A stretch of DNA of 64,000 nucleotides from Xenopus tropicalis (Eukaryota; Chordata; Amphibia; Anura; Pipidae): positions 155,385,047 to 155,449,046 of the forward strand of contig NC_030678.2 in assembly GCF_000004195.4 (NCBI RefSeq). The letters are read 5' to 3'. The notes under the pieces are model-generated. The model was given only the letters and a program-made list of their open reading frames with translations. It did no database searches and was not told the origin of the DNA. A program made the translations under genes and the position numbers. Positions 11,840 through 22,580 of the stretch are shown here, piece after piece (the first letter of the stretch is position 1; each line of letters begins with the position of its first letter).

Positions 11840-12950
11840 CAGGTATCGGATCCATTATCTAGAAACTCATTATCCAGAAAGTTCCAAATTACGGAAAGGA
11901 TGTCTCCCATAGACTCCATTATAAGCAAATAATTCTAATTTTTAAAAATGATTTCCTTTTTCTCTGTAATAATAAAACAGTACCTGTACTTGATCCCAAC
12001 TAAGATATAATTACCCCTTATTGGGGGCAGAACAGTCCTATTGGGTTTATTTAATGGTTAAATGATTCCCTTTTCTCTGTAATAATAAAACAGTACCTGT
12101 ACTTGATCCCGACTAAGATATAATTACCCCTTATTGGGGGCAGAACAGCCCTATTGGGTTTATTTAATGGTTACATGATTCCCTTTTCTCTGTAATAATA
12201 AAACAGTACCTTTACTTGATCCCAACTAAGATATAATTACCCCTTATTGGGGGCAGAACAGCCCTATTGGGTTTATTTAATGGTTAAATGATTCCCTTTT
12301 CTCTGTAATAATAAAACAGTACCTGTACTTGATCCCAACTAAGATATAATTACCCCTTATTGGGGGCAGAACAGTCCTATTGGGTTTATTTAATGGTTAA
12401 ATGATTCCCTTTTCTCTGTAATAATAAAACAGTACCTGTACTTGATCCCAACTAAGATATAATTACCCCTTATTGGAGGCAGAACAGCCCTATTGGGTTT
12501 ATTTAATGGTTAAATGATTCCCTTTTCTCTGTAATAATAAAACAGTACCTGTACTTGATCCCAACTAAGATATAATTACCCCTTATTGGGGGCAGAACAG
12601 CCCTATTGGGTTTATTTAATGGTTAAATGATTCCCTTTTCTCTGTAATAATAAAACAGTACCTGTACTTGATCCCAACTAAGATATAATTACCCCTTATT
12701 GGGGGCAGAACAGCCCTATTGGGTTTATTTAATGGTTAAATGATTCCCTTTTCTCTGTAATAATAAAACAGTACCTGTACTTGATCCCAACTAAGATATA
12801 ATTAATCCTTATTGGGGGCAAAACAATCCTATTGGTTTTAATTACTGTTTAAATAATCTTTTAGTAGACTTAAGTTATGGAGATCCAAATTACGGAAATT
12901 TACGGAAAACCCCAAGTCCCGAGCATTTTGGATAATGGGTCCCATACCTG
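11840..12950. mobile_element. TA-flanked MITE with internally expanded 113-bp repeat
   Basis: The ends are CAGGTATCGGATCCATTAT at 11840 and, inverted, CAGGTATGGGACCCATTAT at 12950, each directly preceded by TA, a mariner-like target pattern. Subterminal parts (CCCATAGACTCCATTATAAG on the left, TAGTAGACTTAAG on the right) match the 328-bp copy at 57384-57711. The extra length is the tandem array listed separately. Confidence 0.9.
11948..12850. repeat. 113-bp tandem repeat, 8 copies, inside a MITE
   Basis: The landmark CAGTACCTGTACTTGATCCC occurs eight times (once as CCTTTACTT) at 113-bp spacing. Each unit also carries ACCCCTTATTGGGGGCAGAA and GGGTTTATTTAATGGTTAAA. The sister MITE at 57384-57711 has one diverged unit in inverted orientation, so this copy has gained seven. 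Confidence 0.93.
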
Positions 12951-13093
12951 TATTGTGCATTTTGGAATACAGCCACAAATGCAGTGGTGCTAAAATGGAC
13001 ACAAATGATGAGCATTTTGAGGCAATTTATTAAAGGTAATTGCATCCAACCACATTCCTTGCACTTCCCTATGGTTGCTCTGAAGCTGGTCAT

Positions 13094-13364
13094 CACTGTT
13101 GGACTGGGACCCCAGGGGCCCACGAGAAAACCTTGGACCCTAGGCCCACTTTCCCAACTATTTTTCCTCCTTTCCTTGCCCAACCTCCTAGTCTCTTTTA
13201 TTTACATGCTAGCATCTATTCTTCCATCTATTTCTCCTCTTTGTTCCCATTCAGAAATAGGGAATGACCATGAAACAGGCCAAATGGTCCAGAGCAGAAG
13301 AGCCCACTGACACCTGGGCCCACCGGGAGTTTTCCTGGTATCCTGGGGGGCCAGTCCGACACTG
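13094..13364 (+). mobile_element. hAT-type MITE (CAGTGTCGGACTGGG family)
   Basis: Starts CACTGTTGGACTGGGACC and ends GGGCCAGTCCGACACTG. The body (TCCTTTCCTTGCCCAACC, CATGAAACAGGCCAAATGG, GACACCTGGGCCCACCGGGA) matches the copy at 27119-27399. Open frames across it are incidental. Confidence 0.8.
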
Positions 13365-13984
13365 CTGGCCATGCATTAAAAGATCTGCTATTTGGAGAGG
13401 GGTGAGCACTTTGACAGGAGTTTTAAGCCTGCCCATTCTAGCCTGTTGTGGATCCGAAAGGAGCATATCTTATCAGCCTGAGTATGGCCACTTAGTGCCA
13501 CTGGCGGATCCTGGAGCTACTGCCACCCTGAACAATTTGGTACCCATTGCAGCGCCAGGCCAAGCTGGAGTGGTGCTCTAGCCAAGCCACCTTAGGACTT
13601 GCCCCCTGTTTGAGCGTGCAAGGACCCATGGTGACAAAGGAGGGGTAGAGTGACAAGCAGGCGGCAGAGGGGACCATCACAATTGTGGGCAGGATTCTAG
13701 ACTAGGGTCTAAACTAGGGGTAAGCAGACATAAAAGGTACCTGCCTGTCACCCCCTACCATTGCATCCTAGGCATGTGGCTCTTCTGCCTACCCTTAGTT
13801 CTAGCCCTAACCGAATGCAATTGCTTTGATTATGGAGCCCTGGGTGCAATTGCAGATGCAATTATCTTTGGGTGCAAATGTTGCATTATGGGTAAAAAAA
13901 ACAATTTAAAAAGCTATTTTAAAACTGCACTTTGCACACTGCACTTGTGGTTGTAACTGAGCATATACTGTGTGTATATATACA

Positions 13985-14045
13985 GTATATATATATATAT
14001 CCCTGATGAATTTCGAGGAAGGAACTGAAACGTTGGAGTAATAAA
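13985..14045 (+). other. hammerhead-ribozyme-like core in repeat DNA
   Basis: CTGATGA at 14003-14009 is followed 17 nt later by GAAACG, with partly pairing ATTTC and GGAACT between, a weak stem II. CUGANGA and GAAA are the two conserved strands of the hammerhead ribozyme core. The next bases do not give an obvious stem III and cleavage triplet, so this is at best a decayed copy. Confidence 0.25.
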
Positions 14046-14310
14046 AAACCTTGTTAGGTAAATTTCTTTTTTTGTCTATCAGTGACTTTTTTTTTTGTCT
14101 ATCAGTGACTTTGCGTGATGTAATCATGAAAATCCCTGTGAGTGCCATCATTTATTTGTTTATACATTTTACCATTAGCACAAGCACCCAGGTATCAACC
14201 CCTTTTGTTTGGTGTGCTACCTTTATTTGGACTTATATATATATATATATACACAAAGGATGGCACACCGCTACATAACATACCTCGGGTGCTCGGTAAA
14301 GGGTTCCAAT

Positions 14311-14538
14311 AGTATAAAAAAGACCAGCAACTCTGGGATTTCTTGTGAAAAATCAAAACAAATATTCAAAGTAGCATAAACAGCCGACGTAACGTTTCGG
14401 TCCCCATCGGGACCTTTCTCAGGGCCTGAGAAAGGTCCCGATGGGGACCGAAACGATACGTCGGCTGTTTATGCTACTTTGAATATATGTTTTGATTTTT
14501 CACAAGAAATCCCGGAGTTGCTGGTCTTTTTTATACTA
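14311..14538. repeat. 228-bp near-perfect palindrome with hammerhead-like arms
   Basis: Two arms of about 113 bp are inverted copies around base 14424: AGTATAAAAAAGACCAGCAA at the left end is mirrored by TTGCTGGTCTTTTTTATACT at the right. Differences are few (AACGTTTC versus AACGATAC, CTCTGGG versus CTCCGGG). Each arm, read outward, gives CTGAGAA, GGTCCC-GATG-GGGACC and GAAACG, resembling a hammerhead core with a perfect stem II. Confidence 0.85.
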
Positions 14539-14974
14539 TATATATATATATATATGTTGCAAGGTGCCAAGCATGGTTTATAAAAAAAATATAACATATA
14601 AAAAAATACATATGTGAGATTCAGTATTGCTCCCTATATGTCTATTGACTATGGGGCATTAGGACAATGATTGCAGTGGCAAAAATGGAGTTAGCATATG
14701 CAGTAATTCATTAGGTGCATCTGTTGCGTGGGTAGGTGCAACATGCTAAGGGATCCCTGGAAAAATAATCAAGGCTGAGCTTAATTCTCTTACATAGTAA
14801 CATTTATAGTAATATAGTAGACAAGCTTAACCATAATGCCTATATATAACCTGCCTAACTGCTAGTTGATCCAGAGGAAAGCAAAAACCCCATCTGAAGC
14901 CTCTCTAATTTGCCACGGAGGGGAAAAGATTCCTTCCTGACTCCAAGATGGCAATCGGACTAGTCCCTGGATCA

Positions 14975-15963
14975 ACTTGTACTGAGAGCTATCTCCCCTA
15001 CCCCTGTATTCCCTCACTTGTACTGAGAGCTATCTCCCATACCCCTGTATTCCCTCACTTGTACTGAGAGCTATCTCCCCTACCCCTGTATTCCCTCACT
15101 TGTACTGAGAGCTATCTCCCCTACCCCTGTATTCCCTCACTTGTACTGAGAGCTATCCCCCCTACCCCTGTATTCCCTCACTTGTACTGAGAGCTATCTC
15201 CCCTACCCCTGTATTCCCTCACTTGTACTGAGAGCTATCCCCCCTACCCCTGTATTCCCTCACTTGTACTGAGAGCTATCTCCCCTACCCCTGTATTCCC
15301 TCACTTGTACTGAGAGCTATCTCCCCTACCCCTGTATTCCCTCACTTGTACTGAGAGCTATCTCCCATATCCCTGTATTCCCTCACTTGCACTGAGAGCT
15401 ATCTCCCCTACCCCTGTATTCCCTCACTTGTACTGAGAGCTATCTCCCCTACCCCTGTATTCCCTCACTTGTACTGAGAGCTATCTCCCCTACCCCTGTA
15501 TTCCCTCACTTGTACTGAGAGCTATCCCCCCTACCCCTGTATTCCCTCACTTGTACTGAGAGCTATCTCCCCTACCCCTGTATTCCCTCACTTGTACTGA
15601 GAGCTATCTCCCCTACCCCTGTATTCCCTCACTTGTACTGAGAGCTATCTCCCCTACCCCTGTATTCCCTCACTTGTACTGAGAGCTATCCCCCCTACCC
15701 CTGTATTCCCTCACTTGTACTGAGAGCTATCTCCCATACCCCTGTATTCCCTCACTTGTACTGAGAGCTATCTCCCATACCCCTGTATTCCCTCACTTGT
15801 ACTGAGAGCTATCCCCCCTACCCCTGTATTCCCTCACTTGTACTGAGAGCTATCTCCCATAACCCTGTATTCCCTCACTTGTACTGAGAGCTATCCCCCC
15901 TACCCCTGTATTCCCTCACTTGTACTGAGAGCTATCTCCCATAACCCTGTATTCCCTCACTTG
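14975..15963 (-). repeat. 41-bp minisatellite, 24 copies
   Basis: This is the reverse complement of the unit at 21-2254, with exactly 24 periods of 41 bp between ACTTGT at 14975 and ACTTGA at 15959. Single variants include TTGCACTG at about 15387. It lies at the same internal point of the CR1 tail as the first array. Confidence 0.97.
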
Positions 15964-16309
15964 ATAAAAAGCCACCCAGCCCCTTCTTGTACCTATATAA
16001 TGTATCAGCCAGTACGACTGGTTCAGGGAGGGAATTCCACAACTTCACAGCTCTCACAGTAAAAGAACCTTCTTTCTTCTAATCGGAGTGGGTGCCCCCA
16101 TGTCAGGTGCAAGGACTTACTGGTGAATAAAGCACTAGAGAGATTATTATATGATCCCCTTATATATTTATAAATAGTTAGGACCCTCTCTTACTCAATA
16201 GTATCCTATTTGAGCACTGGAGCTTTGCCTAGTGCAGTCCCATTAAGAGTATAAGTGGTTGCATATTTTTTACATCCCAGGTGCATTACCTTACATTTAT
16301 CCCCATTAA

Positions 16310-16816
16310 TCACTCTCCATTATCCACCTTCATCTGCCACTTAGCTGCCCAGATTGCCAGTTGGCCAAGATCCTGCTGCAGGGATGTCACATCCTGGATA
16401 GAATTGACTGGTCTGCAGAGTTTTGTGTCATCTGCAAACACTGATACATTACTCATAATACCCTCCCCTAAGTCATTTATGAACAAATTAAACAAAAGTG
16501 GACCCAGTACAGAACCCTGAGGGACCCCACTGAGAACCTTACTCCAAGTAGAGAATGTACCATTAACAACCACCCTCTGTACCCGATCCTGTAGCCAGTT
16601 TTCTATCCATGTGCAAACGGCTTCACTAAGACCAATAGACCTTAGCTTAGAAAGCAGTCGTTTGTGGGGAACGGTATCAAATGCTTTGGCAAAATCCAAA
16701 TAGATTATATCTACTGCATCCCCACTGTCCAGCTTCTTACTTACCTCATCATAAAAAGCAATTAAATTGGTCTGACATGACCTGTCCTTCATAAAGCCAT
16801 GCTGATTACTGCTCAT
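16310..16816 (-). pseudogene. CR1-like reverse transcriptase fragment
   Basis: A 168-codon open stretch of LINE reverse transcriptase. It contains the palm motifs YLDFAKAFD (first catalytic Asp), [14 protein letters not shown] and FADD (catalytic pair intact). It starts mid-domain at a chance Met and ends where the frame is lost, so it is a relic of ORF2 and not a gene. Confidence 0.9.
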
Positions 16817-17393
16817 TATTCCAATTGTAAAACTGAACTAAACTCTCTCAGTACCCGAGGGTGTATTCCATCTGGCCCAGTTGCCATGTTCACATTAACT
16901 TTGTGTAAACCTTTCTGTATCATATCCCGCGTCAACCGCTGACTAGTTTGGGCTGAGGCAACAGTGCAGCTATTGGGTGGGCACTCTTGTTACTCTATTG
17001 TATACACAGAAGAAAAGAACGGATTTAGCATATTTCTGTATCTGTTATAACCATATTGTTACCATAATTAAATGGGGCCACACTCTCAGCCTGCATCTTT
17101 TAACTATTAATATGCTTGAACTTTTTGGGGTTAGTTTTAGACTCTGCCTCAATGCGCTCCTCATTTTCTATCTTTGCCCTCCAGACTGCTGTTTTACAAC
17201 ACTTGTTATAGTGTTTATATTCCTTAAATGCAGCTTCTGATCCCATCTGATTTGTATTTCCACAGCCCTTAAGGGATTGAAATTTGCTTTTCTGAAATTC
17301 AGGGTCTTTGTTGCCCCAGCGTGTATTTGTTTTTTGCACCAAAAATCAAATGAAATAACATTATGGTCACTACTAATCAGGGGGTCAACCCAT

Positions 17394-17962
17394 GGTCGGA
17401 CTAGGGGGTGCAGGGCCCACCGGGGCTCCCATCCCAGGGGCATAACACCCCCACAAGTGGCTCCCGCCCTGGCCTCACACCCCCAAGTCCCTCCCCTGAG
17501 TGCAGATAAGCATGTTATTGCACAACCCTTATGGTTATATAAGCACAACCCTATTGTCTATGTGCCAGTTAACACATGGCTAGCATGTACATTCCTAATC
17601 ACCCTGTTGGGTTAGTATTCTGTTAATAAGGCTGAATTACTGTAGGTGACAGCCACAGAAAGAGGTAAAAGTAATAGGAAGGACAGGTAGTGAACTAGAC
17701 TGAGCCCCTGTTTGTATTAATGCATTCTACTGTATAGCGCTGCATATAAAAGTAGCGCTTTATAAAAAAAGATATACATACATACTAGGCAAATCAATAG
17801 GACAGTCTAAAAGCCAGATTATGTCTCAACTGCTCCATCTACCTACAGTTCCCAGCACCACACCGGCTAATCATGTATGGCTTTCATGGGACAAAAGGCA
17901 TGAAGTGCATGTGTAAGGTAACTACACAATTCATTTTCTTGATGGTACCTACCAGCCAGTAC
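17394..17962. other. MITE debris and ancient L2 tail
   Basis: GGTCGGACTAGGGGGTGCAG at 17396 opens a diverged hAT-type MITE fragment abutting the CR1 end. At 17700-17790 CTGTATAGCGCTGCATATAA and GCGCTTTATAAAAAAAG followed by ATACATACATAC look like an old L2 3' tail. No gene. Confidence 0.5.
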
Positions 17963-18800
17963 TTAAAGAGATTATGTCAGGGATAAATATGTTTTTTACA
18001 AAATGTATCGGTTAATAGCACTCCTCTAGCAGAATCTTGCATTGAAATCCATTTTTTATAGGGTTAACAGATTTTTTTATATATTATTTTGAAATCTTAC
18101 ATGGGGCTAGATATGTTCTTTGTTTCCCAGGTGCCTATTGTTCTCTGATAAACTTCTGTCTCTTTTTACTGCTGTAATGCAAGTTGGAGTGATATCACCT
18201 CCTCCCTTTTGCCCCCAGCAGCCAAACAGCAGAACAATAGGAAGGTAGCAAGATAACAGCTGTATTTCTAAAAATGCTCCCACCTAGTGGTAGATATTAG
18301 AATAGCACTTCATAGTAAAACACCCAAGTCTGACCATGACTCCTTCAGTTACAGTGAGTAAGAGACACAATAGCTTATCTGAAATCAGGTGTATTGTGTA
18401 GTGCTTTCTGAGAGCTCAGAATCAGACACAATCAGGGTTGGACGGGCCCTCCCCCGATCTGCCGGTCTCCTTCCCCCAATGCACGGAAGGTAAGTTTAAT
18501 TTATGCACACTCGGGGGAGGGGGGCGGACGGGTGGTGGGGGCCACTGAAGCGGGTGTGAAGGCTGTGGCAAGGGGCCATTTGGGGGTGCAGGAGCCCCTT
18601 AGGAAGTAGCCCTGCACCCCCCAGTATGACCCTGGGTACAATGCACTGAGCTGGCTGCCCACACACCAATATTAATCTTAAAAAAAAAATTTTTGGTTCA
18701 AGAATAACATTTTTTATTGTACAATGAATTATTTGTGATGTACACAGTGTCATTTAGTAATAAAAACTACACCATAAAACTCATGACAGAATCCCTTTAA
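17963..18800. mobile_element. T2-type MITE (TTAA ends), interrupted
   Basis: Left end TTAAAGAGATTATGTCAGGG and right end ATGACAGAATCCCTTTAA are inverted repeats inside TTAA, the T2 pattern described in Xenopus (TTAAAGGRR, TTAA target). It is interrupted by the MITE at 18433-18634. Confidence 0.8.
18433..18634. mobile_element. hAT-type MITE inserted in a T2 MITE
   Basis: Ends are CAGGGTTGGACGGGC and GTATGACCCTG. The flanks GACACAAT and GGTACAAT fit a decayed 8-bp target duplication. Confidence 0.65.
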
Positions 18801-19347
18801 TTTTTCAGTGTCCTCCCAGCATCCTTTGCAGCTGTCTTGTGGTTTTGTTCCCAAATATTTTGCCCCCATCTTTTCCCTCTGTTCCTATTTTGAGCCTCTC
18901 CTATCCTTGCCTTAAGGTCTCTTTCTTTACTCTATCACGATGGGCCACAGCTAATAGTAATTCCCTAAAAAGTAAAAAGCGGATTGGCGTTTTCTCCACT
19001 AGTGAGAAAGTAGCAGGTGTGACATTAGCCTTACAGTCACATACTTTACTATAATTCATAAAACTATTTGGGCTGCTTCTATATTACACCAATAGTCTCA
19101 TTGTAGCATTCAGACAGAAGCAGAGTTGCTCAACTCCATGTAACCTGTAGCCGGCAGTTAGAACTCACCAACAAGACTTGTCTCGACAGACCCGGTAAGC
19201 TTAAATACTCTGCAGTCTTATATTGCTTTAGTTTAGTCATTTATTCAGCAATGTGAGCTAATATACTGTTGTTATTATTGTTACTTCCTTTATATTTAGC
19301 CAAATTAGCAGCAGTTCAAATACATGTGCATTTAAATTCCTCTACAA
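18801..19347. other. no gene recognised
   Basis: Unique-looking intergenic sequence; no coding or repeat signal that I can name. Confidence 0.4.
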
Positions 19348-19655
19348 CAGGGATCCCCAACCTTTTTTCCCTGTGAGCCACACTGAAATGTAAAAAGAGC
19401 TGGGAAGCAACACAAGCATGAAAAATGTTCATGAGGGTGCCAAATAAGGGCTGTGATTGGCTATTTCATAGCTCCTATATGGACTGGCAGCCAAAATGAG
19501 CTTCTGTTTGGCAGTACAACTAGTTTTTATTCAACCAAAACTTGCCTCCACTCCAGGAATTCAAAAATAAGCACCAGCTTTGAGGCCACTGGGAGCAACA
19601 TCCAAGGGGTTGGGGAATAACATGTTGCCCCTGAGCCTCTGGTTGGGGATCACTG
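19348..19655 (+). mobile_element. hAT-type MITE (GGGATCCCCAACC family)
   Basis: CAGGGATCCCCAACC at the left is mirrored by GGTTGGGGATCACTG at the right, and both sides carry the exact 8-bp duplication CTCTACAA (19340-19347 and 19656-19663). The body has GTGATTGGCTATTTCATAGC and CCAAAACTTGCCTCC. Relatives lie at 39281-39510, 42334-42616 and 56790-57078. Confidence 0.93.
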
Positions 19656-20098
19656 CTCTACAAGTACTGGTAATCTATGGTAATATGTCCTCCAAGATAT
19701 TGCGGTTTGTCTATTACCAAGGTAAAAAATACAAACTAGAGTTCCTTAGCCCATACAGATTCAGTAACACTGCCTCTAATAGATATTGCCAGTAATTAGT
19801 ACAGCTTAGATCTTTAACTATGGAAGTATCATTTTCAATATAAGACAAATCACTTGTAAATCATTAAAATCCTAATATTGCCTTTAGTAAATCTTTCCTA
19901 ACTTCCTAAATGTTCCAGTTTCCACCACACTGTGCAATCTACCCTTCAGCCAGTTCTGTGTCCAAGTACATATATTATGTTCTAGGCCAGTGCTCCTCTT
20001 AATTTAATCAGTAACCTTTTGTGTGGTACTGTATCAAATGTTTTAGCAAAGTCTAAGTAGATCACATCCACTGCCATCCCAGAGTCTATATTTTAGAC

Positions 20099-21026
20099 CA
20101 GTGCTGTCCAACTAGCGGCCCGCGGGCCGCATGCGGCCCTCGACCCCCCTCTGTGTGGCCCCCCACCTGTCTGGCTGCTTTAATGCCTTAACTTTGTGTA
20201 AGCTTTAAATGGTATCAGTACTGAGATTAACTGCCCCCCCTGCATGGTTCTCACCTCAGATTCAGGCTGTAATCCTCCTGTATTGTTTAAATATGTAATC
20301 CCCTGTGTTGTTCACACCTTTTAATCTCTGCATTGTTCACCCCGTGCAGTGTTCACACCTCAGGCTCAGGCTGTAATCACCCACATTGTTCCACTGTTCA
20401 CACCTCAGACACTGTTTGTACTGCCTGGCCTATGCTGCCTGTGTATAGGCAGCATAGGGTAGGCAGAGTATGGCACATTGGCAGCATAGGGCAGGGAGGG
20501 TATGGCACACACAGGCAGCATAGGACAGGCAGAGTATGGCACCCACAGGCAGCATAGGGCAGGCAGTGTATGGCACACACAGGTAGCATAGGGCAGGGAG
20601 GGTATGGCACACACAGACAGCACAGGGCAGGCAGAGTGCTGCCTGTGTGTGCCATGCTCTGCCCACCCTATGCTGCCTGTGGGAGGTGAACCTGGCAGGG
20701 GTTTGTTCTGGGAGTTTGTTAGCAGTTGGAAATAGACATTAAATGGTCCCTAAGGTGTGTAATTATATGCTGAGGGTTGCTGTGCTATCCACAGGGGAGG
20801 AGGCATATGGATTTAAGGGTGTGTCTTAATATGACATAATATAATTCTTTAACATATGAATGATGGTTGATATCCCTGCAGCAACCATTGTGATAAAATG
20901 GGTGTGGTTTGAAGTGGGTGTGGTTTAAAATGGGGGAGTAGCCAAAACTGGCTTCCATTAGTGGCCCTCCATCATGTATGCGAGAGAAATTCCAGCCCTC
21001 TGCATCGCAGAAGTTGGACAGCACTG
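20099..21026 (+). mobile_element. hAT-type element with internal 34-bp repeat
   Basis: Ends CAGTGCTGTCCAACT and AGTTGGACAGCACTG are perfect 15-bp inverted repeats, flanked by the exact 8-bp duplication TTTTAGAC (20091-20098 and 21027-21034). No transposase frame is present. The body contains GCGGCCCGCGGGCCGCATGC after the left end and a tandem repeat at 20440-20660. An inverted partial copy lies at 30296-30980. Confidence 0.95.
20440..20660. repeat. 34-bp tandem repeat inside a hAT element
   Basis: The unit GGCAGCATAGGGCAGGCAGA plus GTATGGCACACACA repeats about six times with small changes. Open frames on the minus strand here only reflect its periodicity. Confidence 0.88.
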
Positions 21027-21640
21027 TTTTAGACTAATAAATTTAGTCTGGCAAGATTTATTATGCATAAAACTATGAGGCACAAACTCATAGTATTGTT
21101 ATTTTTATTGTATTCAGGATTGTATCTTATTACTCCTTCTAGTTTTCAGGCTGAGAACAGGATACCTTTTTGAATATCAGCACAACATTTAAGAATTCGC
21201 CAATCTTTTGGCACCAAGCCAGACGGTTTGGAAAAAACTAAAAGCTAAGCTCGTTTAGTAACCTAAGATGAATAGCATCTGGTCCTGGACCTTTGTTTAC
21301 TTTTAGTTTTAGTCTCTTTTGAATTTCTTACTGAGTCTCCCATGAATCAATACTAAAGTTTCATTAGATTTGGGTCTATAAAAATGAAGCTTTCATAGCA
21401 AGTTCCTGATTTGTTTAGATAGATGAAAAAATAACTGTTCAGAATCTCTGCTTTTTCCCTGCTCTCATCAACCAATTGACCTCCCTGGGACAATAAGGGT
21501 TACTTGCTCCATTTTTTTTAGTATTTACATATTTAAAGAATAATTTTGGACCTAGAAGCTGATTTATAAAGTGACTATAAGTCCTGTCCAAAAAAGGGTC
21601 TAAAATGCTATATAAAATATATACTTGTAGCAAGCAGTGG

Positions 21641-22085
21641 TGGGTGGCTCGGTCAATTGTTATAATACCACTGGTACAACGACTACTGTTTTTCCACTGG
21701 GCCCTTTGAAGTCTTTTCCCAAATTTCTAAAGCCCTCATCTCACCACTAGATACTGGGAAATCCAAAGCAAAAGCTAAGGGGAAGAGGTCATAATAGTTT
21801 AAACACACGCTCCAATTGGATTGAAGTGATTTGGCCACTTATGTACTGGGCCAAAACTATGGCAGCACCAGATATAAAGCCAGTCTGTGCATAAGCAGAT
21901 ATTGTCTGCCAACTTGGGCACTCTGTATGTGGGGCCATAAAGATGGTCTTGCAATTGATAGTTGGTCAGGGTTTAATCAGATACCAATTAAAGCATGAAA
22001 ATCCTGCTGGGTGAGGACCACACTGAGGCGTGGATCCCATTGAGTCTAAACAGGCCACTTGAGCCATATGAGCAAATCTTCAGTT
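21641..22085. other. no gene recognised
   Basis: Intergenic sequence with no clear coding or repeat signal. Confidence 0.4.
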
Positions 22086-22580
22086 TTAAAGGAGAAGGAA
22101 AGGTAAAAACTAAATAAGCTTTATCAGAAAGGTCTATGTAAATACAGCCATAAGCACTCACAGAAACGCTGCACTGACTTCTCTGAAAAAAGATTATTTG
22201 TGTCTGTAATTCCGGTGCCAGAGACACGCAGCTCTCTGCTCTCCCCCCTCTCCTGCTCTCCCCTCACTCAAGAAAGCTAAGAACTCACTTCTCCCCCTTA
22301 GGAATGTGGATCTGAGCCAATCGGCAGCAAGCTTCCTCATAGTCTAACTAACTAAGCATGTACACCGGTCTGGGTCTCGGTGCAGGAGTGAGGCATTATG
22401 GGAACTTTCTTTAAAGAGCTCAGCGTTTTTTTTTCCTATGAGGCTTCTGATCATCTGAATGGGAGAAATATGGGGAGACTTAAGGGCACTATTGAGAGAA
22501 CTGAAGGTATGCCTGCAGCTTGAGATTAACTCTTTACTAGCCTTTCCTTCTCTGTAGGTGACCATACAGAGACCAATTAA
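22086..22580. mobile_element. T2-type MITE
   Basis: Begins TTAAAGGAGAAGGAAAGGTA and ends around GCCTTTCCTTCTCTGTAGG, with TTAA at 22577. The opening 100 bp (AAGCTTTATCAGAAAGGTCT, GCACTCACAGAAACGCTGCA) are the inverse of the end of the element at 44423-44732. The right boundary is approximate. Confidence 0.65.

Larger units (their letters stand above)
14792..17393 (-). mobile_element. CR1-like LINE, 5'-truncated, with 3' minisatellite
   Basis: On the minus strand the element runs from an endonuclease remnant (ISSDHNVISFDF, about 17340-17380) through MATGPDGIHPR-like code near 16870 and a reverse transcriptase block to the same 3' tail as the element at 1-2454. Reverse transcriptase motifs read from 16816 down to 16310: [35 protein letters not shown] and FADDTKLC. 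Frames are broken on both sides, so it is inactive. The downstream RT and 3' part between 15964 and 16310 is diverged and shortened. Confidence 0.9.
19912..21640 (-). mobile_element. old CR1-like LINE fragment, split by a hAT element
   Basis: Bases 19912-20098 on the minus strand match the RT segment of the CR1 at 49400-49530 (GTACTGTATCAAATG, AGCAAAGTCTAAGTAGAT). After the hAT insertion, 21035-21640 continue upstream ORF2 code; GGTCCAGGACCAGATGCT on the minus strand reads GPGPDAI, the conserved TPGPDGI block. Many stops and shifts mark an old copy. Confidence 0.75.

Noticed and set aside
20333..20666. Several overlapping Cys/Pro-rich small frames
   Set aside because: They read the 34-bp tandem repeat inside a hAT element in different frames.
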